Origin: Erysipelotrichaceae bacterium
Lineage (GTDB): Bacteria; Bacillota_I; Bacilli_A; Erysipelotrichales; Erysipelotrichaceae
Reading direction: 5' to 3'
NCBI GenBank assembly: GCA_015058875.1
Contig: SVBN01000012.1
Location: 1 to 55,056, forward strand
Length of the DNA: 55,056 bases
Position numbers and translations under genes: made by a program. Numbering within the stretch: the stretch's first letter is position 1; each line of letters opens with the position of its first letter. The notes below the pieces were generated by a model. That model saw nothing but the letters and a program-made list of their open reading frames with translations, had not been told where the DNA came from and ran no database searches. Of this stretch, positions 32,034-40,727 are shown piece after piece.

Positions 32034-33200
32034 TCATCTGTTCTCAGACAGATTCCGGATCAGAGAAGCGATCTCCTCTTTCGTTTCATCCGACCATGTA
32101 TCCGTAAAGCGCTCATAGGTCAGGGCTGTAAAATGCGGCGGCGTGACATATCCGCCGTATCCGGTACTGTAGCACACCAGCATGGATGTATCGGATCCCA
32201 GATTTTTCAGATATCCGCTGAACAGCTCATTCGGACAGAAGATCAGACAGAGCCTGCCGGCATGCAGTGCTGTCAGCGTTACTTCTTTGGGCAGTGTGTC
32301 CAGCTTCTGTGCCAGCTTTTCCCGCACCTGGGCACCGATTCTGATCGTTTCAATCTCCCGTTCGGTGATTCCTTCCGGGAATTCCGAGATATCAATCGGT
32401 TCAAATACGTGGGTAATGGATACAGTCCTCTGTTCTGTCAGGATCTTCCCGGCCGGCAGAAGATCCGCAGGTTCCGACAGCATCTCTTCCGCTCTGCATA
32501 CCAGTTTCTCCCCCAGTTCGCACATTGCTTCATAATCCTGTGATTTTCTGGTAAAGCGGGTACTGATATCACCGGCACAGGACTGCAGGAAAATGAAATC
32601 CCTGTCAGGATGGAGTTCCTTCAGTCTCCGTTTGACATATCCGGGATATTCCGCACTGAAGAACGGCGTATATCCGTTCATCACTGTCGGATGACAGTTA
32701 TAGACAATCAGATCGCACAGTTCTTTATTTCCGTCATACAGTCCGATCACGCTCAGAAAGATCTGATCGGAAGGATATGCACTGATTCTGGATTTTCCCA
32801 GACCGTCAAAGAATTCCTTCCGGAATGAGATGCCCGGTTCACTAACTTCCTTCCAGGAACAGCGCAGGATCATTTCCGATGCCTGTGATACAAACTGAGT
32901 CCGGTATTTTGGATCTTTGATATCCGGCGCAAAGTGCGTATGCGTGCAGCAGAGAATGACCTGAACCGGTTTATTCCAATGATCCGAAATACGTTCCTGT
33001 ATTTCCTGCTGTACATCAGCGGGCATGCCCAGTGCATCCGCACTGAGAAGAATGAGTACCTTTTCCTCATCCTCCATCCCGATCATCTGTACATACAGAC
33101 GGTCCCGGATTTCCGAGCGCTTTTCCGTCTGCTGGATGAAGCCCGCCTGCTTCACCGGCATCATCGGTGAAATATCCGTCTGTGCAAATCCTGCCTTCAT
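32034..33200 (-). CDS. Neutral/alkaline ceramidase-like amidohydrolase
   Basis: A 388-aa protein resembling the N-terminal catalytic domain of neutral/alkaline non-lysosomal ceramidases (PF04734), zinc amidases that in characterised members cleave N-acyl sphingosine. Supporting motifs are AGFAQTDISP at the start, a zinc-binding CCTHTHFAPD with His87 and His89, and a later VYNCHPTVMNG. FLQSCAGDIS corresponds to the catalytic Ser-containing loop, and YSTGYGGYVTPP lies near the end. It lacks both a signal peptide and the C-terminal Ig-like domain of secreted ceramidases, so it is probably cytoplasmic and the substrate may differ. The start at 33200 sits four bases after the sortase-like stop. 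Confidence 0.8.
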   Translation of the reverse strand: MKAGFAQTDISPMMPVKQAGFIQQTEKRSEIRDRLYVQMIGMEDEEKVLILLSADALGMPADVQQEIQERISDHWNKPVQVILCCTHTHFAPDIKDPKYRTQFVSQASEMILRCSWKEVSEPGISFRKEFFDGLGKSRISAYPSDQIFLSVIGLYDGNKELCDLIVYNCHPTVMNGYTPFFSAEYPGYVKRRLKELHPDRDFIFLQSCAGDISTRFTRKSQDYEAMCELGEKLVCRAEEMLSEPADLLPAGKILTEQRTVSITHVFEPIDISEFPEGITEREIETIRIGAQVREKLAQKLDTLPKEVTLTALHAGRLCLIFCPNELFSGYLKNLGSDTSMLVCYSTGYGGYVTPPHFTALTYERFTDTWSDETKEEIASLIRNLSENR

Positions 33201-33204
33201 ATCA

Positions 33205-34023
33205 TTACTCTTTCGGAACGGGGTATCTTCCGAGTTCCCTGCATACATTGATCTGACGCACTTCGGTATGGTTTTCCACACATGTCTGCATCATGAACAG
33301 TCTGTCACCGGGCACAATTTCAACACCGGTATGATAGAACTCTATACCTTTGATGTTATTGATCAGTTCATTCAGCTTTTCTTCCGTGAAGTACATCTCA
33401 TTGAATTCAAATCCTCTTGCCGGAATCTGTCCGCCTTCCACATACTCTGTCGGGCAGTCAAACACATGGGCCACTTCACACAGACGGATCTCGTCATCCG
33501 TCACAAATGTGACATATTTGTTGGCTTCATAATTTGCCTCATCACGCAGCTGGGCCAGCGGTGTGAACACCAGTGTCCTGTCGCTGCTGTAGCTGGTATA
33601 GACATAGTTTCCGTACAGGATCGTATTCATGTCATAGGCGCTGAGATCATTTCTGAAGTCCATGTAAATGGAGCCCCAGTCCAGCGGCTGCATATTCGTC
33701 CAGTCATGTCTCAGATAGAACGCATTGTCCGTTCCCTGCAGCACGGGCTGCGAGACCAGTCCGGAAGGGAAATAAACCCAGCCGACAATATCCGGATTGA
33801 TCGCCCGGGATTCCTGAATCTTCTGATACAGCTCTGTGTATGTTTCCTTTTCTCCGAGCAGCTCATTCCAGTCCGGTTCCGCTGTTTCTTCCGGGACAGG
33901 TGTTTCAGCCGGAGCTGTTTCTATGACAGGTTCCGGTGTATTGACAGGCTCATCTGCTTTCTCTGCGGACGAACATCCGCACAGGGCAAGCAGAACAGCC
34001 AGTACAGGCATCATTTTTCTCAT
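33205..34023 (-). CDS. Class B sortase-like lipoprotein lacking the catalytic His
   Basis: A 272-aa exported protein. Residues 1-17 form a lipoprotein signal (LLALCGC, lipidated Cys17), followed by a Pro/Glu/Thr-rich linker to about residue 50. Residues 70-265 follow the class B sortase fold: GWVYFPSGLVSQPVLQ, YMDFRNDL, then NTILYGNYVY where active sortases have YGH. Asn139 therefore replaces the catalytic His. The Cys (Cys248 in MMQTCVEN) and an Arg (Arg262 in NVCREL) are kept. True sortases are anchored by a helix and need His, Cys and Arg, so this is probably not a transpeptidase. It is the first gene of a unit with the ceramidase-like gene. Confidence 0.78.
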   Translation of the reverse strand: MRKMMPVLAVLLALCGCSSAEKADEPVNTPEPVIETAPAETPVPEETAEPDWNELLGEKETYTELYQKIQESRAINPDIVGWVYFPSGLVSQPVLQGTDNAFYLRHDWTNMQPLDWGSIYMDFRNDLSAYDMNTILYGNYVYTSYSSDRTLVFTPLAQLRDEANYEANKYVTFVTDDEIRLCEVAHVFDCPTEYVEGGQIPARGFEFNEMYFTEEKLNELINNIKGIEFYHTGVEIVPGDRLFMMQTCVENHTEVRQINVCRELGRYPVPKE

Positions 34024-34054
34024 TGCAGATCTCCTCTTTCAGATTTTCCCGTAC

Positions 34055-34063
34055 ATTATCGCA
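34055..34063 (-). promoter_or_regulatory. Extended -10 promoter of the sortase-like unit
   Basis: TGCGATAAT on the minus strand, about 32 bases before the ATG, with a good GAGGAG ribosome site between. Confidence 0.5.
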
Positions 34064-34133
34064 CAAGTTTTTACAACAGGCATTCAATTTCCTTCAAAGT
34101 CATATATAATGTACAGGCATTTCGGAGGCATTT

Positions 34134-34916
34134 ATGATTATCAAACGGAATTTCTGGTACTGGCCTGCCGCGCAGGACCGTACTCTGCATATATATCTGC
34201 CTGATAACTATTACCATACCGATGAACGGTATCCTGTTTCCTATTTCTTTGACGGGCATAATCTGTTCTATGATCAGGACGCCACATTCGGCACCTGCTG
34301 GGGAATGAAGAATTTCCTCGATTCATGGCATAAGGACATGATCATCGTCGGAATGGAATGTTCGCATGACGGCGACAGCCGGCTCAGCGAATACTGCCCA
34401 TATGATAAAAAGTGGCACGGCAATCTGATCCGCGGCATCGGCGAAGAAACCTTTCAGTGGATCATCAATGATGTCAAACCGGCAATCGACCGGGAATACC
34501 GTACCTGGCCCCACCGCGAAGCCACGGCGATCGGCGGCTCCAGCATGGGCGGCATCATGGCAGCCTACGGCGTCATCCGTCACAATGATGTATTCTCCAA
34601 AGCAGCCAGTGTTTCCACCGGCTGGTTCTGGAATATTGCAAGCTTCCGCCGGACGCTTGCCTCCAGCAATATCAATCCGGATACAAGAATCTGGATGAGC
34701 TGGGGTGAGCATGAAGCCGGAAAAGCACCGCGCAGCGGTGATCCGGAAACACAGACAAAAGAAGCGCGCTCTGCCCGAAAATTCTCCTCGGAGCTGAATG
34801 AGCGCGGGGCGGATACCCAGATCTATTTCCAGAGAGGCGGCGGCCACCGTGAGGCGGACTGGTCCAGACAGGTCCCGCTGTTCATGAACTATCTCTGGTG
34901 CAACCAGCGTCCCTGA
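34134..34916 (+). CDS. Putative esterase (PF00756, esterase D-like)
   Basis: Cytoplasmic alpha/beta-hydrolase of the esterase D/antigen 85 family, 260 aa. The nucleophile motif GGSSMGG is near residues 138-144, with YPVSYFFDGHNLFYDQDATFG near the start and the C-terminal RGGGHREADW providing the catalytic His. The opening NFWYWPAAQDRTLHIYLP fits family members acting on acylated sugars, feruloyl esters or siderophores. No signal peptide is seen, so the substrate must be inside the cell. Its ATG has GGAGG at normal spacing and a TATAAT about 25 bases upstream. It stands alone between two minus-strand units. Confidence 0.85.
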   Translation: MIIKRNFWYWPAAQDRTLHIYLPDNYYHTDERYPVSYFFDGHNLFYDQDATFGTCWGMKNFLDSWHKDMIIVGMECSHDGDSRLSEYCPYDKKWHGNLIRGIGEETFQWIINDVKPAIDREYRTWPHREATAIGGSSMGGIMAAYGVIRHNDVFSKAASVSTGWFWNIASFRRTLASSNINPDTRIWMSWGEHEAGKAPRSGDPETQTKEARSARKFSSELNERGADTQIYFQRGGGHREADWSRQVPLFMNYLWCNQRP

Positions 34917-34924
34917 TCCGATAC

Positions 34925-34951
34925 AGCCGGCAATGACCGGCTTTTCTTTTT
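34925..34951 (+). terminator. Terminator after the PF00756 esterase
   Basis: The stem AGCCGG / CCGGCT (34925-34930 with 34937-34942), then TTTCTTTTT on plus. Confidence 0.75.
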
Positions 34952-34959
34952 GGAACCGC

Positions 34960-34996
34960 ATAAGAAAACGGTGCATCCCATTCAGAGGTGCACCGT
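34960..34996 (-). terminator. Terminator after the pot operon
   Basis: The stem ACGGTGCA / TGCACCGT (34968-34975 with 34989-34996), then TTTTCTTAT on the minus strand. It stands back to back with the preceding terminator. Confidence 0.75.
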
Positions 34997-35002
34997 CATT
35001 CA

Positions 35003-36124
35003 TCAGTTGATCTTTACCTTGTTCCAGAGATCGGACAGCTTCTGAACAAGTACTTCATTGAAGCGGAATACTTCGTCCTTTTCATATCCTGTTCTCGGCA
35101 GGTAAGCATCGATTCCTTCGTAGTCGCCTGTGCTGATATCTTCGGTAACCTGGAGGTTGGAAGATGTATAGCCGACTGTGATGGAATTGTCGTAGGAAGC
35201 ATCGTATGTCAGTACATAGTTGATGAACTCATTTGCCAGCGGAGCGCAGGAAGCGTTGGCCGGAATGACCATGCCGTCGCTCCATACATTTGTGCCCTGC
35301 TTCGGTTCAATGTAATCCATATCCGGATTCTCGGAGATGATGTAAGCCGCATCGCCGGAGTAGACAACTGCGATATCCTTCGGGTTTGTTTCGCTCGGAT
35401 AGATCATTGTATCGATGACTTCATCGGTCATATATGCCGGGCTGACTGTTTCATGAACCTTGCGGAGCCATTCATAGGCTTCCTGGATTTCCTTGTCATC
35501 GCTTGTATTCATGGAATATCCGAGCGCCTTGAAGGCAATCATGAAGGAGTCTCTCTGGCTGTCATACATGATGACTCTGTTCTTGTACTTTTCATCCAGC
35601 AGGATGTCCCATCCCTTTTCTTCAATCTCAGCCGGATCCACATTCTGTGTGTTGTAGATCAGACCGACGGAGCCGTGGAAATAAGGAACGGAATATTCCA
35701 GATCAGGATCATATACCTTCTGCATTTCGACCACATCCGGATCCAGCGCATCCAGGTTTGTGAGCATATCCTTATCCAGCTTCTGCAGTGCGTTTTCCTT
35801 GATCAGGCGTTCGATCATGTAATCGGAAGGAACCAGGACGTCATAGGAGCTTCCGCCCATCAGTCTTGTGTACATGCTTTCATTGGAATCAAACATGTCA
35901 TAGTTGACCTTGGCGTTGAATGCCTCTTCGAAGTTGGAGATGACATCCTCACCGACGTATTCACCCCAGTTGTAAACGTTCAGGACATTGCAGCCATAGG
36001 CTTCCTGTGCGTCGACGGATTCAACCTCGGAGCTTCCGGAAGCACCGGAGGAACCGGAGCTGCATGCGGTAAGTGCTGCTGCCAGAGCAAACAGGCCTGC
36101 TTTTTTAAGAGTTCTGCAATTCAT
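35003..36124 (-). CDS. potD: Spermidine/putrescine ABC transporter, substrate-binding lipoprotein
   Basis: Lipoprotein of 373 aa that captures polyamines outside the cell and feeds PotBC. The signal peptide ends in the lipobox LTACSSG (lipidated Cys21), followed by a Ser/Gly-rich linker. The mature part begins with NVYNWGEYVGEDVISNFEEAF and contains YDVLVPSDYMIERL, the PotD-type pattern; SGDAAYIISEN is a typical ligand-side segment. Its start overlaps the end of potC by 20 bases. It is the last gene of the XRE-potABCD operon. Confidence 0.93.
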   Translation of the reverse strand: MNCRTLKKAGLFALAAALTACSSGSSGASGSSEVESVDAQEAYGCNVLNVYNWGEYVGEDVISNFEEAFNAKVNYDMFDSNESMYTRLMGGSSYDVLVPSDYMIERLIKENALQKLDKDMLTNLDALDPDVVEMQKVYDPDLEYSVPYFHGSVGLIYNTQNVDPAEIEEKGWDILLDEKYKNRVIMYDSQRDSFMIAFKALGYSMNTSDDKEIQEAYEWLRKVHETVSPAYMTDEVIDTMIYPSETNPKDIAVVYSGDAAYIISENPDMDYIEPKQGTNVWSDGMVIPANASCAPLANEFINYVLTYDASYDNSITVGYTSSNLQVTEDISTGDYEGIDAYLPRTGYEKDEVFRFNEVLVQKLSDLWNKVKIN

Positions 36125-36911
36125 TTTTCTTTTTCTTCCTTTCCCTTATCATCGGTACAACATTGACAATGATCAGCACGATCGTGATGACATAAACGAT
36201 AATCGCCGAAAGTGCATTGATTGTCGGGTTGACACGCTTCACGTTTGCATAAACATAGATTGAGATATTGTTTACACCCGGCCCGGTTGTAAACAGCGAG
36301 ATGACGAAGTCATCGAACGACATTGAGAATGCGATCAGCGCACCGGAGATAATGCCCGGCATGATCTGCGGGATGATGACCTTCCAGAGTGCCTGAAGCG
36401 GCGTACACCCCAGATCCAGCGCAGCTTCGGCAAGGTTGGGATCCAGCGTTCTGAGCTTCGGCATGATGGACAGGATCACATACGGGATGCAGAAGGCGAT
36501 ATGCGCCAGCACCATGGTTGTGAATCCGGTCTTGATTCTCAGGCTGGTGAACAGCAGCATGAATCCGATGGCCGTAACGATATCCGGATTCAGCATCGGC
36601 AGGTTGTTTACCTGATTGATTGCCTCTCTCAGCGCTTTTCTTGATTTGGACAGGCCGATTGCCGTGATCGTTCCGACGATTGTCGATACAACCGTCGCAA
36701 TCACCGCACAGGTTGTGGTATACCAGATCGATTCCATGATCGTTCTGGTCTTGAACATCTTCCGGTACCACTCCAGCGAGAAGCCGGTAAATGTGGACAG
36801 AGACTTGGAAGAGTTGAACGAGAAGATAACGACATAGATAATCGGCAGATAGAAGAAGGCGAAGACCAGAAACAGGAAGATCTTCTCATACGGCTTTGTT
36901 TTCTGTTCCAT
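36105..36911 (-). CDS. potC: Spermidine/putrescine ABC transporter permease PotC
   Basis: Inner-membrane permease of 268 aa with six predicted helices. The EAA loop that docks to the ATPase reads EAALDLGCTPLQALWKVIIP near residues 162-181. The opening LFLVFAFFYLPIIYVVIFSF and the segment SMSFDDFVISLFTTG are characteristic of PotC. Its ATG shares one base with the potB stop, and its 3' end runs 20 bases into potD. It pairs with PotB to form the channel. Confidence 0.94.
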   Translation of the reverse strand: MEQKTKPYEKIFLFLVFAFFYLPIIYVVIFSFNSSKSLSTFTGFSLEWYRKMFKTRTIMESIWYTTTCAVIATVVSTIVGTITAIGLSKSRKALREAINQVNNLPMLNPDIVTAIGFMLLFTSLRIKTGFTTMVLAHIAFCIPYVILSIMPKLRTLDPNLAEAALDLGCTPLQALWKVIIPQIMPGIISGALIAFSMSFDDFVISLFTTGPGVNNISIYVYANVKRVNPTINALSAIIVYVITIVLIIVNVVPMIRERKKKKNELQNS

Positions 36912-37699
36912 CAGTCATCCTCCTGTTCTCCGACCTTGCGGTCAAGCTTTCTTGTCAGGTACATGGAAGCCAGGATAATAATCGCCATGATCAGGCTGAT
37001 TGCCGAACCGAAGTTCCAGTCACCGGTTGAGATGAAGTAATCTTCGATCAGGTTTCCGATCAGGACGTACTGGCCGCCGCCGAGCAGCTTCGGAATAAAG
37101 AAGCTGGATACCGCCGGCAGGAATACCAGTGTGATTCCGCTGACGACGCCGGGCAGCGACAGCGGCAGGATGACCCGCCGGAATGTCTGCCGGTTGTCCG
37201 CGCCCAGGTCATGGGCGGCGACGATCAGATTCGGATCGATCTTGGACAGCGCCGTGTAGATCTGAAGGATCATGAACGGCAGGAAGTTGTACAGCATGCC
37301 GATATAGACTTTCATCTCACCGCTGATGGTCAGATGGGCAAGAATGCCTCTCCATGCATATGTGCGCACCAGCATGTTGATCCATGTCGGCAGCGTGATC
37401 AGCAGGATCATCAGCGCCTGGGAATTCGGCTTCAGCTTAGCGATGATATATGCGCTCGGGTATCCGACGGCGATGCAGATCAATGTCGTGATGACCGCGA
37501 GCTTCAGGCTTCTCCACAAGACGCCGGGAAATACCGGGTCCGAGAAGAAGCGGACAAAGTTGTCAATGGTGAACTGGAAGGTCAGAACGCTGTTGCCTTT
37601 GACCGTGAATGCATACAGCACGATCATTAACATCGGCGCAACGATCATGGCCATCGCCCAGATCACATAGGGATAAACCATTTTGCTGAAAGATTTCAT
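36911..37699 (-). CDS. potB: Spermidine/putrescine ABC transporter permease PotB
   Basis: Inner-membrane permease of 262 aa with six predicted helices. The EAA loop reads VAAHDLGADNRQTFRRVILP near residues 159-178. LPTWINMLVRTYAW and FFIPKLLGGG are typical PotB segments. It lies six bases after potA and overlaps potC by one base. With PotC it forms the membrane part of the importer. Confidence 0.94.
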   Translation of the reverse strand: MKSFSKMVYPYVIWAMAMIVAPMLMIVLYAFTVKGNSVLTFQFTIDNFVRFFSDPVFPGVLWRSLKLAVITTLICIAVGYPSAYIIAKLKPNSQALMILLITLPTWINMLVRTYAWRGILAHLTISGEMKVYIGMLYNFLPFMILQIYTALSKIDPNLIVAAHDLGADNRQTFRRVILPLSLPGVVSGITLVFLPAVSSFFIPKLLGGGQYVLIGNLIEDYFISTGDWNFGSAISLIMAIIILASMYLTRKLDRKVGEQEDD

Positions 37700-37705
37700 T
37701 TCAGG

Positions 37706-39271
37706 TTACCCCATCTTTCTCATGACATGAATGTCTTCCGGATTCCACCTCAGACCGATCTTCTGACCTTCTTCGATGCGGTCGGTTGTTTCGATCTTGA
37801 TTTCACGTCCCTGTGTGGAGAAGGTTACCTGGTAATCTCCCTCGGTGATGTTTTCGTCATCGAAGTCATATTTAACGTCCCAGATTTCAACTCTGGAGTT
37901 GTCTTCCATATTCCATGCATAGGCGTCTGCCCAGCGGATCAGGTCCGTATCCAGCGCGATGGATTCCTTGATTTCGGCCGCCGTCTTGTAGAAGTCGAAT
38001 GCCTGAATTCCTTCCTCGTTGGATTCATCCTCAATCGCCTGCGGCTGAACAACGTTGATATTCACGGTGATGGATGTCCCGGCATCCGTGGAGAATGTGC
38101 AGGGATATGTGCCGACCGCTTCCTTCAGTTCATACTGCACCTTTGTCAGGGAAACGAACTCATCTTCCTTATTCCATGCCTGGGCATTCGCACGGGCGAT
38201 GATCTCGGATTCGGTAATGCCGCTGACATCTTCCAGATCCATATAGAAGCTGGAAGCGCTGATCTTTTCTCCCGCCTCGGCATTTTCAACGTCATGATCG
38301 GCAGTAATATGCATCGTAACCGTCTTGGAAGTACCGGAAGCCGTTTCGGCAATGACTTCGTAGTGCACGCCCTTGAACAGCACGGACTTCACTTCGCCAT
38401 TGACCAGTCCTCTGTTTCTCGGAACAATATCCACGTCTTCCGGACGGATCATGATATCCACCGGTTCGTTCTCATCGAATCCGTAGTCGACGCACTCATA
38501 ATCCACGTCGTCGAAGCGGACCAGTCTGTCCCTGACCATGGTTCCGTCAATGATATTGGAGTCGCCGACAAATCTCGCGCAGTATTCATTGACCGGCTCG
38601 TTGTATACCTGTACCGGTGTGCCGATCTGCTCGATTTCACCGTCTCTCATGATGACGATCTTATCTGACATCGTCAGCGCTTCTTCCTGGTCATGCGTAA
38701 CGAAGATAAATGTAATGCCGACTTCTCTCTGGATTTCCTTCAGCTCCAGCTGCATTTCCTTTCTCAGGTTCTTATCCAGCGCGGACAGGGATTCATCAAG
38801 CAGAAGCACCCGCGGTTCATTGACCAGCGCTCTTGCGATCGCAACACGCTGCTGCTGACCGCCGGACATGCTTGTGACATCTCTGTGCTCGAAGCCTTCC
38901 AGACCGACCAGGGAGATCATTCTCATGACTTTCTGATCGATAATATCCTTCGCCTGTTTCTTGATTTTCAGACCGAACGCAATGTTGTCATAAACATCCA
39001 GATGCGGGAACAGCGCGTAGTGCTGGAATACCGTATTGACATCCCTTTTGTAAGCGGGAATCTTGGCGATATCCTCGCCGTCCATCATCACCTGTCCCTC
39101 GGTTGCGTCCAGGAATCCGGCGATGATTCTCAGCAATGTTGTCTTGCCGCAGCCGGACGGCCCGAGCAGCGTGACAAATTCATTTTCGTAGATGTCCAGG
39201 GATATTCCCTTCAGGACAACCGTATTGTCGAATGTTTTTACGACATTCTTGACTTCGATCAGTTTTTTCAT
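37706..39271 (-). CDS. potA: Spermidine/putrescine ABC transporter ATPase with an inserted repeat module
   Basis: Cytoplasmic ATPase of 521 aa, about 150 longer than usual PotA. Residues 1-235 are a standard ABC domain: Walker A GPSGCGKT at 37-44, signature MSGGQQQR at 135-142, Walker B VLLLDE with SLSALD, and the switch His in VTHDQEEA. A TOBE domain begins near residue 240 (IRPEDVDIVPRNRG, VLFKGVHYEVIAET), is broken off near 311, and resumes near 488 with IKIETTDRIEEGQKIGL and PEDIHVMRK. Between them are two copies of a roughly 88-residue module (about 311-398 and 399-488), each with an Ala-Trp-Asn core and a Gly-Thr/Asp-Tyr ending in TFST. The start at 39271 has GGGGAGGA. Confidence 0.92.
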   Translation of the reverse strand: MKKLIEVKNVVKTFDNTVVLKGISLDIYENEFVTLLGPSGCGKTTLLRIIAGFLDATEGQVMMDGEDIAKIPAYKRDVNTVFQHYALFPHLDVYDNIAFGLKIKKQAKDIIDQKVMRMISLVGLEGFEHRDVTSMSGGQQQRVAIARALVNEPRVLLLDESLSALDKNLRKEMQLELKEIQREVGITFIFVTHDQEEALTMSDKIVIMRDGEIEQIGTPVQVYNEPVNEYCARFVGDSNIIDGTMVRDRLVRFDDVDYECVDYGFDENEPVDIMIRPEDVDIVPRNRGLVNGEVKSVLFKGVHYEVIAETASGTSKTVTMHITADHDVENAEAGEKISASSFYMDLEDVSGITESEIIARANAQAWNKEDEFVSLTKVQYELKEAVGTYPCTFSTDAGTSITVNINVVQPQAIEDESNEEGIQAFDFYKTAAEIKESIALDTDLIRWADAYAWNMEDNSRVEIWDVKYDFDDENITEGDYQVTFSTQGREIKIETTDRIEEGQKIGLRWNPEDIHVMRKMG

Positions 39272-39290
39272 GTGTCTGTCCTCCCCTTGT

Positions 39291-39833
39291 TCAGAAAATC
39301 GGCGGCGTGCTGATCCACAGAACACGGGCACCCGTGTTCGCTGTATTTGTCAGTGTGTGTGCTTCATTTCCCTTCATGTAGAATGTTTCGCCCTTTTTCA
39401 CAGAAATTCTGCGCGGATCGTTTCCCCGCAGAATACTGATCCTGCCGGCAAGCACATAACCGAACTCTTCCCCCTCATGCGGTTCGATCAGTTTCGAGCT
39501 TTCGCCCGGTGCCAGTTCCAGAATCAGCGGCTCCATTTTGTTTTTCTGGGCATTGGGAACGATCCAGTGAATCGTTCTTCCTTCCTGCTCGTCGATGAAG
39601 GCATCTTCTTTTGTGAACACGATCTGTTCCTCATCCTCTTCGGCAAAGAAGCGGGACATGGAAACACCCAGTGCTTCAACGATATCCTCCAGGGTTGTCA
39701 GTGAGGGTGAAGTCAGGTTCCTTTCCAGCTGGGAAAGAAATCCCTTTGTCAGTTCTGTCCTTGACCCCAGCTCTTCCAGGGTCAGACCGTTTTTGATCCG
39801 CAGTGCCTTGATTCTCGATCCGATATCATACAT
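39291..39833 (-). CDS. XRE/cupin transcriptional regulator of the pot operon
   Basis: A 180-aa regulator with an N-terminal XRE helix-turn-helix (IKALRIKNGLTLEELGSR, then LTKGFLSQLERN, residues about 8-41) and a C-terminal cupin barrel with HEGEEFGYVLAG near residues 118-129 and KKGETFYMKGNEAHTL. This architecture (PuuR/YdcN-like) usually senses polyamines or related amines through the cupin. It is the first gene of the unit, 19 bases before potA, so it probably regulates its own importer. AAGGGGG lies eight bases before the ATG. Confidence 0.9.
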   Translation of the reverse strand: MYDIGSRIKALRIKNGLTLEELGSRTELTKGFLSQLERNLTSPSLTTLEDIVEALGVSMSRFFAEEDEEQIVFTKEDAFIDEQEGRTIHWIVPNAQKNKMEPLILELAPGESSKLIEPHEGEEFGYVLAGRISILRGNDPRRISVKKGETFYMKGNEAHTLTNTANTGARVLWISTPPIF

Positions 39834-39898
39834 GTCCGGAACCCCCTTGTTTGTTTAGTTATGCTAATCTTTTGCTTTCAGATTATCAAACCATGATT

Positions 39899-39926
39899 AT
39901 TATACTGAAACGCCCCCGCAATGCAA
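39899..39926 (-). promoter_or_regulatory. Promoter of the XRE-potABCD operon
   Basis: TTGCAT (39921-39926), a 16-bp spacer and perfect TATAAT (39899-39904) on the minus strand. An AT-rich AAACTTTTTGTTT-like stretch lies just upstream. Confidence 0.7.
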
Positions 39927-40007
39927 TACTTTTTTAAACAAAAAGTTTAGAAACAGTAAATATTTCTGCGTACCCTTTCGCCTGTATTTTTCAGAAACGT
40001 TTACGAA

Positions 40008-40042
40008 AACAAAAAATACCCGCAGTGCATCGTCTGCGGATA
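40008..40042 (-). terminator. Terminator after the toxin-antitoxin pair
   Basis: A 9-bp stem with one G-U pair (40017-40025 with 40034-40042) and six T on the minus strand. Confidence 0.78.
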
Positions 40043-40078
40043 CCTGATTCTGTTCTGCGAGGATATTCTGACGTCATT

Positions 40079-40474
40079 TCAGACAATCATCAGATGATGA
40101 TCGCTGTACTGCCTGAATTTTGAATCATGGGTGATCAGTATCATACCTTCCTGTCTTGCCTGAGCCAGCAGAATTTTATCGAACGGATCTTTGTGCTGTA
40201 CCTGCGGCTGATTCAGGTTTTTCAGTTCCCGGATGTGCTCGTTCTGGACAGACAGGTTCAGCAGGCCGTTCTGATCGCACAGAAATATCAGCTGCTCACC
40301 GGATAATCTGAAATTCGGATCTTTCAGATTCTTAATCTCTACTTCCCAGGGAGATATTGTACTGTAATAGATTGAATTTCCTGAATCCAGGATAATCTCT
40401 TTCGCTTTCCTGCTTAATCTTGCATCATTAACAAGTGCCCAGAGAATGATATGTGTATCCAATAAGTATTTCAT
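40079..40474 (-). CDS. PIN-domain toxin (VapC-like)
   Basis: Predicted metal-dependent ribonuclease of 131 aa, the toxin half of a type II toxin-antitoxin system. The four acidic residues of the PIN site are visible: Asp6 in LLDTH, Glu44 in SPWEVEIK, Asp99 in DPFDK and Asp117 in THDSKF. The opening MKYLLDTHIILWALVND is characteristic. It overlaps the antitoxin stop by four bases. Such toxins cleave tRNAs or rRNA when the antitoxin is degraded; this one's target is unknown. Confidence 0.88.
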   Translation of the reverse strand: MKYLLDTHIILWALVNDARLSRKAKEIILDSGNSIYYSTISPWEVEIKNLKDPNFRLSGEQLIFLCDQNGLLNLSVQNEHIRELKNLNQPQVQHKDPFDKILLAQARQEGMILITHDSKFRQYSDHHLMIV

Positions 40475-40716
40475 CCCGGAAATATCTCCTCATCAAAGTC
40501 GCTGCTGATATCAATGTCATCAAAGTTTTCAGGTACCGTAAATAAGCCTTTGCCAGCTCCGAACAGCTTCTGCCTCGGACTGCTGTCAAATAATGTCACT
40601 TTCAGTACCGGTTTTCCGTTCCTGCTGATAATAACAGCATCTTCTTTCTTTTCTTCCAGAAGCCTGCATATTTTAGAAAGATTTGTTTTTGCCTCATACA
40701 TATTATATTCTGTCAT
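40471..40716 (-). CDS. Phd/YefM-family antitoxin
   Basis: An 81-aa antitoxin. The N-terminal DNA-binding Phd fold shows YEAKTNLSKICRLLEEKKE and VIISRNGKPVLKVTLF near residues 6-45. The C-terminal acidic part (ENFDDIDISSDFDEEIF) is the expected flexible toxin-binding tail. AGGAG precedes the ATG by five bases. A 9-bp direct repeat lies between the promoter and the start, the likely autoregulation site. It is translationally coupled to the toxin. Confidence 0.87.
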   Translation of the reverse strand: MTEYNMYEAKTNLSKICRLLEEKKEDAVIISRNGKPVLKVTLFDSSPRQKLFGAGKGLFTVPENFDDIDISSDFDEEIFPG

Positions 40717-40727
40717 AGCATCTCCTA

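Noticed and set aside
33205..34023. Functional pilus or wall-anchoring sortase system
   Set aside because: The catalytic His is missing, no LPXTG/NPQTN protein is next to it, and the protein is a lipoprotein.
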